Shown: positions 26,377-34,998 of the stretch, piece after piece
Layout of the letters: each line of letters starts with the position of its first letter
Position numbering within the stretch: the stretch's first letter is position 1
Origin: Alphaproteobacteria bacterium
Lineage (GTDB): Bacteria; Pseudomonadota; Alphaproteobacteria; SMXP01
Length of the DNA stretch: 64,000 bases
Assembly (NCBI GenBank): GCA_028285305.1
Contig: JANQPV010000025.1
Span: forward strand, 25,120 to 89,119
Direction of reading: 5' to 3'
The notes under the pieces: model-generated
What the model was told of the DNA's origin: nothing
What the model saw: only the letters and a program-made list of their open reading frames with translations
The model's database searches: none
Made by a program: the position numbers and the translations under genes

Positions 26377-27345
26377 TCAATTGTCAGGATAAGTCGGAGT
26401 CCACTTTTGAAGCCATCTCGGCTCCGCAGCCAAAATCATCCTTTCATTGACGGAATAAATCACGGGATAAGTCCCGGTTCCCTTGATCTCACCTTCACGC
26501 ACCTTGATCAGTGTCGCCCGTAGGTCCGTCAAGTCATCGTGATTATTTGAGGGCATTGTTCCATCTTCCGGTCCGTGGGCGCCATGAATGGTCGTCCGAG
26601 AATTCGTAGATTCGAGGACACGCTCTGTCGTTTGCAAATAGTCTCCCAAGTTTGAAGTAGGGGTCAACGCACCGGCCAAAGGTCCGGATACAAAGTCTCC
26701 TGAGAACATGATTTGCCGATCGGCATCATAGAGCGAGACTGAGTTGTCAGTATGCCCCGGTGTGTAGAGCAGTAAGAGACGGCGTTGGCCGAGATCAATC
26801 ACTTGGCCGGGCTTGATCCACTCATCAATCGTCAAGGTGGGCGTCTCTATCCCCTCTGCGGAGCCAAGATGTTGCTCCCAACTAAGTGTTAATTCGTTTC
26901 CTCTTGCCTGATCGCGGATGTGGGGCAGATCGACCACCGCGATGCGATCGAACGAACCCTCCCGGCCGGTGTGATCATAGTGAAAATGGGACGGAAGAAA
27001 CGTCACCGGAAGATGGGTCAATGACTCAACGACAGGCCGAATATCGCGATGTCCCGGACCGCTATCGAATAAGAGAGCTCGCTCATTGCCAACAATGAGA
27101 TAGCTAATGTTGCGCGCCCAATAGTGTGGCTCCGAAATGGCGAACGTTTGCGGATCTAAGGACACCACAGTGTAGTATTCCTCGTCCCCGAATGGAACGG
27201 CTCCGGCAATCACCTTTGCATCTTCAATAAGCTGAGGTTCTTCACCAGGAGTGGTAAGGGACACGATGATGGCGTGACGATGGTTGACAGCGAACCATGC
27301 GACAAGTGCGAACGCCAATAAGCCAATCACTATAAATTTCCGCAC
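26377..27345 (-). CDS. Metallo-beta-lactamase-fold hydrolase with N-terminal membrane anchor
   Basis: This protein is 322 residues from the GTG at 27345, which is preceded by AAAGGA at proper spacing. The frame extends to 27396 but without a site. Residues 3-20 (KFIVIGLLAFALVAWFAV) form a signal anchor or signal peptide, so the enzyme acts in the periplasm. The zinc motif HFHYDHTG (near 119-126) and later TPGHTDNSVSLYD and GDFVSG define the MBL fold. It could hydrolyse a lactone, thioester or ester outside the cytoplasm. Confidence 0.83.
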   Translation of the reverse strand: MRKFIVIGLLAFALVAWFAVNHRHAIIVSLTTPGEEPQLIEDAKVIAGAVPFGDEEYYTVVSLDPQTFAISEPHYWARNISYLIVGNERALLFDSGPGHRDIRPVVESLTHLPVTFLPSHFHYDHTGREGSFDRIAVVDLPHIRDQARGNELTLSWEQHLGSAEGIETPTLTIDEWIKPGQVIDLGQRRLLLLYTPGHTDNSVSLYDADRQIMFSGDFVSGPLAGALTPTSNLGDYLQTTERVLESTNSRTTIHGAHGPEDGTMPSNNHDDLTDLRATLIKVREGEIKGTGTYPVIYSVNERMILAAEPRWLQKWTPTYPDN

Positions 27346-27657
27346 GGAGCACGTCCTTTCTCTTCCTGGTTCCAATCCCGTCTTCCAGTGGACCATTCAT
27401 TCCGAGAGTCGCTTTGAATGCGAGTTCCGTTCCCATCATAATCGGGCAGTCCGATCAAAGTGGCATCGGCAAAGTTTCTTGTAATTGAAATTGAATTCGT
27501 ATTCAAAATTTATCATACTGCTTATCGTGTTCAACTCCTTAGTTGCTGGTTTCTGAGGGAGAAGAGGTCATGCCAGGCAACAGTTTGGGTCCGGTATGTG
27601 CGTCTTTGCGAAATGTAGATTTCGCATTCGATCCGTCATCGGGTCGAGAGAAGGCGC
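27346..27657. other. Divergent promoter region between MBL-fold gene and MFS gene
   Basis: No gene is seen in these 312 bases. They contain an AT-rich dyad, TTGAAT-TCGT-ATTCAA (27491-27506), similar in sequence to the 16-base palindrome at 16550 and 22189 but with a longer centre. It could be a diverged site of the same regulator or an unrelated one. Confidence 0.4.
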
Positions 27658-28920
27658 ATGTTTAGCCAACAGACCACCTCAATACCACGCCGATTGTCTT
27701 TACCGGATCAGAAATGGCGCGTCCTGATTTTATTGCTTATTGTTCAAGCGTTTTCCATTGGCATCAGCATCTTCTGTTTTACATTTTGGGTAGAGCCATG
27801 GATGAACGAGTTTCAAGTATCACGGCGTGAAGTGATGATCGCCGTTTCCGCTCTGACCTATGTCTCCGGCTTTGCCTCGTTCTTCGCCGGCAGATGGATC
27901 GATCTGTACCCAGCCAAATATGTGGTAACAGGTGGTCTGGTGTTTATGGTTCTGGGGATGTTCATCGTTTCCTTAGCCCAGAACATTGGGACCATATGGC
28001 TTGTTTACGCTCTGATCTTGCCGGCCTGCATTTCACTCTGTGGACCGCTTGTTGCGATGACGCTCGTATCTCGCAGTTTCGGGGCGCGGCGCGGATTGGC
28101 GATGTCCCTTGTCACGATGGGAACTTCGCTGGGCGGTGTGATATTCCCAATTGTAGTTGCGGCGCTGCTCAATGAATTTGGATGGAGGTCAACGTTTGTC
28201 ATTATCGCGGCTGCATCGGGTTGTCTTCTGTTGCCGGTCACTTGGATCATTCTAGACAAAGAACCGCCTCCACATCCAATGGGTGATGTACAAAACGTGA
28301 CCGGCAGTCCACCGCGCATGAAAGGAGGGTTCTCTTTTGTTCTTAAGGGACCATTCTGGATATTGGCGTGTGCGATGTTATGCGCCTGGTGGGTGTTTTC
28401 AAGCATGCAGCACAACGTCCGGCCCTTCGCCAGCGATCTCGGCTATTCCACTTCTGCAGCCGCTTTTCTGGTTTCAGCAATGGCGCTGTCGATGAACGCA
28501 GGTAAGCTGATTGTGGCTTCGCTCGCTGACCAGATTGATGTCCGATATCTGCTTCTAGGCTCAAAGGTTCTGATGGCAGGAAGCTTACTTAGTATAACTC
28601 TTTCTACGGATTATAAGTTGGTGTTGCTGTCTATTGCTCTGCTTGGCGTTGCCGCAGGAAGTTTTCTCCCTCTGCAAGGGTCGCTTCATGCCGGCATCTA
28701 TGGGACGCAGATGATGGGCCGGACGATGGGCATGGCGGCTCCGATTCAGTCGCTTTCCGCATTGGGAGCGTTCTTTGCCGCTTGGACCCGAGATGCCTCA
28801 GGCAGCTATGATCTATACTTCCAATCTGCCGCGTTCGCTTTGTTGCTCACTTCAGTTTTATTGCTCGTCCTGCCAGCTCCTCAGCTTGCAAAGCACAATC
28901 CTCGGATGGGAGAACAATAG
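27658..28920 (+). CDS. MFS transporter (monocarboxylate/OFA-like)
   Basis: This 420-residue protein has twelve predicted membrane segments. Features of the monocarboxylate/oxalate-formate-type MFS group are FWVEPWMNEFQVSRREV after TM1, FAGRWIDLYPAKYVVTGG between TM2 and TM3 and SRSFGARRGLAMSLVTMGTSLGG in TM4-5. A Lys/Pro-rich cytoplasmic loop separates the halves. It probably moves an organic acid. It is alone between the MBL-fold gene (divergent) and the AraC gene (convergent). Confidence 0.85.
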   Translation: MFSQQTTSIPRRLSLPDQKWRVLILLLIVQAFSIGISIFCFTFWVEPWMNEFQVSRREVMIAVSALTYVSGFASFFAGRWIDLYPAKYVVTGGLVFMVLGMFIVSLAQNIGTIWLVYALILPACISLCGPLVAMTLVSRSFGARRGLAMSLVTMGTSLGGVIFPIVVAALLNEFGWRSTFVIIAAASGCLLLPVTWIILDKEPPPHPMGDVQNVTGSPPRMKGGFSFVLKGPFWILACAMLCAWWVFSSMQHNVRPFASDLGYSTSAAAFLVSAMALSMNAGKLIVASLADQIDVRYLLLGSKVLMAGSLLSITLSTDYKLVLLSIALLGVAAGSFLPLQGSLHAGIYGTQMMGRTMGMAAPIQSLSALGAFFAAWTRDASGSYDLYFQSAAFALLLTSVLLLVLPAPQLAKHNPRMGEQ

Positions 28921-29007
28921 CAATCGCCGTTTAAACATTAGAGGCCGCGCCCATTCAAGGGGAGGGTAAACTGCCGAACTTTGAGCCGTTGACACGAAAG
29001 CCAGAGA

Positions 29008-30027
29008 CTATTTGGAACTCGCAATGCGCGCTTCCAGCGGTGTCATGCCTGTCCAATTGCGAAAAGCGCGGTAGAATGAATTCGGGTCGCGGTAGCCGAG
29101 AAGATAAGATATCTCTTCGACGCTGTGCACGCCGTCCTCTAGATAATGCAGGGACATTTCCGAGCGTGTGGCGTCGAGGAGCGACTTGAAAGTCTCTCCC
29201 TCATTCTTCAGGCGACGCTGCAAACTACGTTTGCTGATATGCAATCGCTCACACACGGAGGTCACAGAGGTTTGACCGCTTGGAAGCAGCTCCAGCAGTG
29301 CTCGTTTGACTCGCGCCGTCATAGGCTCGTCTCGATTGTGCTCCAACAATTGTGTATGGAAACTACTTTCGAAGCGGGACCACAATTCCGCATTCTCAGA
29401 GATAAAGGGCAGCAATGTATCTTCATGGCTCAAAACGATCGCGGACTTGTCTGCGATTTCTGCAGTCACACCAAGATAATCGTCGAGTGCCTTCTTGAAT
29501 CCAACCGGCCGGGGAATCGAAGCGCGAAGCGGCGTTAGTTGAGCGCTGGTAAAAACGCGAGACGACTCCAGAAAGTGCACCAGCTGGTAGATGGCGGCAC
29601 CGGTGGGAAGTGGAGAGGCAGGTTCGCAGGAAATAAACGAAATTGCGACACCTTCTTTTGTCCCGCGAAAGTCGATCGTGGTCGGCCCGACAAGGGGCTT
29701 CAGAAGCGCGAGTCGTTCGAGCCCTGTTGCAATATTGGGGCTGCAGGAATAAGCAAAAACTGCTGCGTTCAAAGGCCCATGCGCCATCTCTCTGGCCAGA
29801 TACAAAGTAAGATCGTCTCGCTGCGACTCGGCACTCAGTGCACGGCCGATGCCAAATATCTTTTGCGCTGGAATGCGGTTTCGTTCGTCGTTCAGGGCGT
29901 CCGGCGGCAGTCCGGCGCGTTTGAGGACCCGTTCCGGAGAGATTTTGAGGATCGCGCAGAATTTGCGCGTTGCCACAACGAATGGATATTTGTCCCTTCG
30001 GTTCATCTGTGGATCTTGCGCATCCAA
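29008..30027 (-). CDS. AraC-family transcriptional regulator
   Basis: This 339-residue protein has an N-terminal effector-type domain of the group with an arabinose-binding-like fold (about 10-210). The C-terminal AraC DNA-binding domain carries helix-turn-helix 1 SVTSVCERLHISKRSLQRRLKNEG and helix-turn-helix 2 VEEISYLLGYRDPNSFYRAFRNWTGMTP. A 21-base-spaced direct repeat (30097-30123), the usual layout of an AraC-family operator, lies 70 bases upstream of its start. The same element recurs at 46890, so it may be autoregulated and also control the CaiB/NMO region. Confidence 0.9.
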   Translation of the reverse strand: MDAQDPQMNRRDKYPFVVATRKFCAILKISPERVLKRAGLPPDALNDERNRIPAQKIFGIGRALSAESQRDDLTLYLAREMAHGPLNAAVFAYSCSPNIATGLERLALLKPLVGPTTIDFRGTKEGVAISFISCEPASPLPTGAAIYQLVHFLESSRVFTSAQLTPLRASIPRPVGFKKALDDYLGVTAEIADKSAIVLSHEDTLLPFISENAELWSRFESSFHTQLLEHNRDEPMTARVKRALLELLPSGQTSVTSVCERLHISKRSLQRRLKNEGETFKSLLDATRSEMSLHYLEDGVHSVEEISYLLGYRDPNSFYRAFRNWTGMTPLEARIASSK

Positions 30028-30096
30028 GTTTATTGCCTTTCAGCTTAAAGCGATGACCCGATTGTAACCAGGGCGTTCCTCCGCTTCAATCTGAAT

Positions 30097-30136
30097 TGGC
30101 GCGCGTCGTTATAGTTTTGGCGCAGTCTGCAAGAGC
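30097..30136. promoter_or_regulatory. AraC-type direct-repeat operator, copy 1
   Basis: TGGCGC occurs at 30097-30102 and 30118-30123, a 21-base period (two helical turns). GTTATAGTTT lies in front of the second half and GCAAGAGC five bases after it. The same layout, with about 31 of 40 bases identical, is found at 46890-46929. It stands upstream of the AraC gene (minus) and of the plus-strand genes from 30229. Confidence 0.62.
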
Positions 30137-30228
30137 ACATCTGAAGGTCCATCGGTTACTCTGCGGTCCTGGTTGCATGGAGAGGGCCGCCTGGACAAGG
30201 GCGTCCTACCATTTTCAGGGGCATGCCG

Positions 30229-30366
30229 ATGATTAGAATCACCGTCAATGAGGCAATTCGTGAGCTGAATGTAGACCCGAATATGCCTCTACTTTGGGTG
30301 TTGCGTGAAGAGTTAGAATTGGCGGGCTCAAAGTTTGGTTACGGCATTCCGATCACGCGATCATAA
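30229..30366 (+). pseudogene. Remnant of a (2Fe-2S) small subunit of a molybdenum hydroxylase (IorA-like)
   Basis: An ATG with an AGGGG ribosome site opens a 45-codon frame: MIRITVNEAIRELNVDPNMP continuing LLWVLREELELAGSKFG. This matches the N-terminal beta-grasp of isoquinoline 1-oxidoreductase/xanthine-dehydrogenase-type iron-sulfur subunits. Where the family reads KFGCGI.QCGACT this copy reads KFGYGIPITRS and stops, so the cluster cysteines are lost. About 130 bases remain before the next gene and no large molybdopterin subunit is present. It is a dead fragment of a lost hydroxylase operon. Confidence 0.72.
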
Positions 30367-30494
30367 AGGGCGTTCGGGTGCGCGAGCTGTCATTGTCGAA
30401 GCAGTGTTTTCCTTCACCAGACAGTTTAGGACGTGTGACGGGCTAACAGGAACAAGATCGCGGTTCAATCCAGATCACTCTATGGAGTTCAATC

Positions 30495-31289
30495 ATGGAA
30501 TTTGAGTGTCTCCAGTTCGAAGTTGCTGATCAGGTCGCAACGATCACACTAAATCGGCCGGAACGGTACAACGCGCTTAATCCCATACTTCGCCAGAATA
30601 TTCTTGATGCAGTGCAATTGTGTGAGCGTCAAGAAGACATCAGAACCGTGATCATCACCGGTGCGGGTAAGGCATTCTGTTCGGGCGGAGACATGAAGGA
30701 AATGATGGAGGCTGCGGAGAAGGGGGAGACTAATCCGCTGTCCAACAAGCTTTCACCGATCCGTGATGAGATCATTCTGGCCATTCGGGGCTCGACTAAA
30801 CCTTATATCGCGGCGGTCAACGGTGCAGCAGCGGGAGGAGGAATGGGGATTGCCCTTGCCTGCGACATTCGTGTTGCGTCGACTGCGGCGTGGTTTGGGC
30901 AAACCTTCTCAAAGCGGGGCATGCATCCCGATTGGGGTGGAACTTACTTTCTCCCGCGGCTGATTGGCACGGCGAAGGCCTGCGAGTTGATCTGGTCGGG
31001 CCGTATGATTGATGCAGAAGAGGCGCTCCAATTGGGGCTCGTCTCGCAAGTGCTCGAGCCCGAAGAGCTGATATCGGGTGTTGGCGATATGGCGCTCACA
31101 TTTGCGTCCGGTCCCCCGATTGCCATCCGCCTTTCCAAGCGGGCAATTTATCGAAATCTCGAAGCAGGCCTCAGGGAGGCTCTCGAATTCGAAACATACG
31201 CGCAAAACATTTGTGTGGAGACGGAAGATGTCAGGGAAGGTGTCACCGCTTTCCTCGAAAAAAGAGAACCCAAATTTAAGGGACAATAG
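30495..31289 (+). CDS. Enoyl-CoA hydratase/isomerase
   Basis: This 264-residue crotonase-family protein has GAGKAFCSGGDMKEM (first oxyanion-hole strand, near 57-71) and AVNGAAAGGGMGIALACDIRVAS (second, near 105-127). SKRGMHPDWGGTYFLPRLIG occupies the catalytic-Glu region, where DWGG replaces the more usual E/GGGT forms. The exact reaction (hydration, isomerisation or hydrolysis) cannot be fixed. It opens a plus-strand series with an MFS carrier, a PQQ dehydrogenase, an amidohydrolase, an SDR and a CMD protein. Confidence 0.88.
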   Translation: MEFECLQFEVADQVATITLNRPERYNALNPILRQNILDAVQLCERQEDIRTVIITGAGKAFCSGGDMKEMMEAAEKGETNPLSNKLSPIRDEIILAIRGSTKPYIAAVNGAAAGGGMGIALACDIRVASTAAWFGQTFSKRGMHPDWGGTYFLPRLIGTAKACELIWSGRMIDAEEALQLGLVSQVLEPEELISGVGDMALTFASGPPIAIRLSKRAIYRNLEAGLREALEFETYAQNICVETEDVREGVTAFLEKREPKFKGQ

Positions 31290-31301
31290 GGAGGCGATCA
31301 T

Positions 31302-32615
31302 ATGACCAGTCGTGAGAGTGGGGTTGGGGCCCAGCCCGTCGGTCTGATCAAGCAGAGCGAATCGGGCACGTATCTCCTCGTTTTGCTATTTTTGGTCTCT
31401 GTCATGAACTTTCTGGATCGCCAGGTCCTTTCGATCGTTCAAGAAGACATCAAACTCGAACTCAGTCTAACGGACGGCCAGTTGGGGTACCTGGCCTTAG
31501 GGTTTGGTCTGGTTAATGCATTCTTTGCTCTGCCTATCGGCCGAATGGCCGATCGCGTTCCGCGTAAAACTGTTTTGGTGGCGTGCCTGACGGTCTGGAG
31601 TTCTGTGACCGCCATGGCAGGCCTCGTTACCAATTTTGCGCAACTATTGATTACGCGCATGGGTGTTGCTCTGGGCGAGGCGGGCGTAACGCCGACGACT
31701 TATTCTTTGATTTCCGACAAGTATCCGCTGAAGCGCCGCGCAACCGCTATCGCCGTTTGCAGCGCCGGTATCCCCGTTGGATTGATGCTTTCTCTTTTCT
31801 TTGGGGGGATTATCTCCGACACCCTGGGATGGCGTTGGACATTTGTTCTCTTTGGCGTGCCCGGATTGGTTTTGGCTGCTGTCTTGTGGTTCACCGTGAA
31901 GGCGCCAGAGCGGGGCCAAGCCGATGGCGTCAAAGAAGTCAAAGAGTCTAGCTTCATGGACTCTTTCAAGCATCTCTTCACGACACCAACGTTCGTATTG
32001 ATCGTGGTCGGATCAGCGTTCAAGTCGATTGGAACATACGGCATTCTTCAGTGGATTCCGACATTTTACATTCGAAAGTTTGAACTCAGCGCCGCGCAGG
32101 TCGGAACGACGCTTGGGCCGATCATGGGAATTGTAGGACTGGTGAGCCTGATTGGTGCGGCGTATGCGGCGGACCGGCTCTCCGAGCGGGATCTGAGATG
32201 GTATACATGGATTCTGACAGGGGCGATGGTATTGGCGTTTCCCTTCAATCTGCTCGCGTTCACAAGTGGCAGCTATGTGGCATCCCTCATCTTTATGGGC
32301 GCCGGCATATTCTGCGCCAATTCCATGATCGCGATCACGAACAATCTCGTTCAAAGCACGGCGCCTGTACAAATGAGGGGCGTGGCGTCGGCATCCAAGA
32401 CAGTAGCCCTCAGCTTTGTGGGGTACGGTATTGGGGGAGCTCTCATTGGCCAACTGAGCGACATCTTTGGCACGGAGAATGCTGGAGATGGACTGTCTGC
32501 TGCACTCATTTTTGTATCGTGTACTTATCTAATTGCCGCTCTGCTCTTTTGGGCGAGTTCGTTTAAAGTGCGTACGGACGTAGCGGGTGCTCAACATGCA
32601 TCATCAGCAGCATAA
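31302..32615 (+). CDS. MFS transporter, spinster-like family
   Basis: This 437-residue protein has twelve membrane segments. MNFLDRQVLSIVQEDIKLELSLTDGQLG at TM1 and FALPIGRMADRVPRKTVL between TM2 and TM3, with RMGVALGEAGVTPTTYSLISD in TM4-5, are typical of the Spns-like carriers common in sphingomonad and related catabolic clusters. It begins 12 bases after the enoyl-CoA hydratase. Its last ~20 bases overlap the following PQQ dehydrogenase start, so the three are translationally linked. Confidence 0.87.
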   Translation: MTSRESGVGAQPVGLIKQSESGTYLLVLLFLVSVMNFLDRQVLSIVQEDIKLELSLTDGQLGYLALGFGLVNAFFALPIGRMADRVPRKTVLVACLTVWSSVTAMAGLVTNFAQLLITRMGVALGEAGVTPTTYSLISDKYPLKRRATAIAVCSAGIPVGLMLSLFFGGIISDTLGWRWTFVLFGVPGLVLAAVLWFTVKAPERGQADGVKEVKESSFMDSFKHLFTTPTFVLIVVGSAFKSIGTYGILQWIPTFYIRKFELSAAQVGTTLGPIMGIVGLVSLIGAAYAADRLSERDLRWYTWILTGAMVLAFPFNLLAFTSGSYVASLIFMGAGIFCANSMIAITNNLVQSTAPVQMRGVASASKTVALSFVGYGIGGALIGQLSDIFGTENAGDGLSAALIFVSCTYLIAALLFWASSFKVRTDVAGAQHASSAA

Positions 32616-34770
32616 AGTGAAACCGCGGCTCGTCACATCGCGCGTTTGGCTTCTTCTCTGCCTGCTTGGTATTGCCGGATGCGGAGATGAGGGCCCAGTT
32701 TCGGAGAAGGCAGACACCCGTTCGGTGTCTTCGATGGGCAAAGATCACCAGGACGGTGAGTGGTTGTTGCACGGACTGTCTCAAGGAGAACAACGGTATT
32801 CGCCACTTGCCCGGATTAACGCGAATAACGTGAACGACTTAGCTCTTGCCTTCGAATACCGTGACTTTGTCGTCCGTGGCAGAACGGAACGTGGCCTGCA
32901 AGCTACGCCGCTTATGGATGATGGGACGCTGTATTTTACCGGCCCGTGGGATGTCGTGTATGCGGTTGATGCCCGCACCGGTGAAGAAAGGTGGGTTTAT
33001 GACCCGGACGTCGACGGCGCACGTGCCCGAGTGGCCTGTTGCGATGTCGTCAATCGAGGAGTGGCCCTCCGAGATGAGAACGTGTTTGTTGCAACGACTG
33101 ACGGGTATCTGGTCGCCTTAGAAAAAGGAACCGGCGAAGAAGTTTGGAAGACGAATACATTCGTTGACAGGACAGCCTCCTATACCATCACAGGCGCACC
33201 CCGCTTGGCAGGTAATCTCGTCGTTATCGGGAATGGCGGCGCCGAAATGGGCGTGCGCGGCTATGTCAGCGCGTATGAGATCGAGACCGGCGATCTTGAA
33301 TGGCGGTTCTATACAATACCGGGCGCGGGTCAAGACGAGACAATCGATATCGCGCGGGCGCGCAAGACCTGGAGCGACAACATGCCCTGGGAATATGGAG
33401 GCGGCGGAACAGTCTGGGACTCCATGGTCTACGACGAAAAACTTGGCATGCTGTATATCGGTGTGGGGAACGGGGGACCTTGGCCCGCCTGGGAGAGAGG
33501 GGACGGCGCAATACATGACAATCTCTATTTGTCGTCGATTGTGGCGTTGGACGCAGAAACTGGTTTGGCGAAATGGCACTACCAAACAACGCCGGGGGAC
33601 AGCTGGGACTATACAGCGACCCAACACATGATCCTGGCCGATATGGAGTGGGATGGCGAAGTTCGTCAACTCATCATGCAGGCGCCTAAGAACGGCTTTT
33701 TCTATGTCCTTGATCGTGAATCAGGTGAGCTGTTGTCCGCGGAACCCTTCGTACCCGTTTCTTGGGCAAGCGGTGTGGACATGGCAACAGGCCGGCCGAT
33801 ACTAAAGGAGAACGCGAATTATTCTAAACAGGACCGCGTTATCACCCCCGCGCCCGGTGGAGCACACAACTGGCCGCCGATGGCGCTTAATCTTGATACA
33901 AACCTAGTCTATATTCCGGCGGAAGAGCGTTCTGGGAAGTACGCAACTTATGACGATGGTAGGGGCTATTTGAGCGGATCGAGGAATACGCGCGCCCTGT
34001 CCACGTTTCCCAACGCGAAAATGGATGCGGATCTTTTGGAGGGCCTCCCCCCTCTTAGACTCCACAGTCAGGTGATAGCTTGGGATCCAGTCCGTGGCGA
34101 AGCGGTTTGGAAAAGTGAATCCCAACTCCCGTTCACGGGTGGGCTGCTCACGACAGCCGGGAATCTCGTCTTATCCGGAAGTTCCGCGGGTTTCTTTAAC
34201 GTATTCCATGCTGAGACAGGAGCTCTGCTTAAATCGATAGAAGTCGGTACGATGATTACCGCACCTCCGATGGCCTATGAGCTGGATGGTGAACAGTACA
34301 TCGCGGTACTTGCGGGAGCTGGTGGTGTTGCGTTGGGCAGGTACCACCCTGAGTTTGCGCCTGTGAAGTATAGGAATCAAGGACGGCTGCTTGTGTTTAA
34401 GCTTGGAGGCAATACTGTCCCGCTTGCACCGCTTAAAGAGGCGCCGATACAGAACGCTATTCCGGCCGGCCTTCCAAGCGATGCTGAGACTCTGCTTCTC
34501 GGACAGGAACAGTTCGAGCGTCACTGCGTGCGATGTCATCAGCCTCGGGGTTTCCCAAGCGGGTATCCGGACCTTTGGAACATGTCTCCGGAAACCGACG
34601 AAATGTTCAATGAAATCGTGCTCGACGGCGTAATGGAATATGGTGGTATGGCGGAGTTCTCAGATATTCTGACGTCAGAGGATGCACTTGCCATCCGTGC
34701 TTATATCGCCGCTGATCGTGAAAAGGTTCGCCGAGGTGAGGTTCAAGCCGATCGAATTCAGCTGCATTGA
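32596..34770 (+). CDS. PQQ-dependent quinohaemoprotein alcohol dehydrogenase, predicted lipoprotein
   Basis: The 724 residues start with a lipoprotein signal (VWLLLCLLGIAGC, lipobox IAGC near 31). The eight-bladed PQQ propeller follows, with the vicinal disulfide of family members (ACCDVVNRG, near 148) and repeated W-motif blades (TGEERWVYDPD, TGEEVWKTN, TGLAKWHYQTTPGDSWDYT). It ends in a cytochrome c domain with CVRCH near 643. It would oxidise a primary or secondary alcohol in the periplasm and pass electrons through haem c. The ATG at 32596 lies inside the MFS gene; a GTG at 32587 is possible. Confidence 0.92.
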   Translation: MHHQQHKVKPRLVTSRVWLLLCLLGIAGCGDEGPVSEKADTRSVSSMGKDHQDGEWLLHGLSQGEQRYSPLARINANNVNDLALAFEYRDFVVRGRTERGLQATPLMDDGTLYFTGPWDVVYAVDARTGEERWVYDPDVDGARARVACCDVVNRGVALRDENVFVATTDGYLVALEKGTGEEVWKTNTFVDRTASYTITGAPRLAGNLVVIGNGGAEMGVRGYVSAYEIETGDLEWRFYTIPGAGQDETIDIARARKTWSDNMPWEYGGGGTVWDSMVYDEKLGMLYIGVGNGGPWPAWERGDGAIHDNLYLSSIVALDAETGLAKWHYQTTPGDSWDYTATQHMILADMEWDGEVRQLIMQAPKNGFFYVLDRESGELLSAEPFVPVSWASGVDMATGRPILKENANYSKQDRVITPAPGGAHNWPPMALNLDTNLVYIPAEERSGKYATYDDGRGYLSGSRNTRALSTFPNAKMDADLLEGLPPLRLHSQVIAWDPVRGEAVWKSESQLPFTGGLLTTAGNLVLSGSSAGFFNVFHAETGALLKSIEVGTMITAPPMAYELDGEQYIAVLAGAGGVALGRYHPEFAPVKYRNQGRLLVFKLGGNTVPLAPLKEAPIQNAIPAGLPSDAETLLLGQEQFERHCVRCHQPRGFPSGYPDLWNMSPETDEMFNEIVLDGVMEYGGMAEFSDILTSEDALAIRAYIAADREKVRRGEVQADRIQLH

Positions 34771-34998
34771 TAGGTTAAAAAAAACGGAATCCGAACATGA
34801 CACTTTTCATCGGAGTGTTTTGTCAGGTGACAGGAGCCGGAGACTACGAAAAGCGAACTTGCACGCTCAAAGAGAGCCCCCTCGAAAGGGATATCTTAGG
34901 TCAACATATTCGCTCAATGGATAGAAACTGAGTATACGGAGAGGTTGCCGTTCTCGTGATGTGAAACAACCACCAGAAAGATGCAAAAGGAGAGGGTG

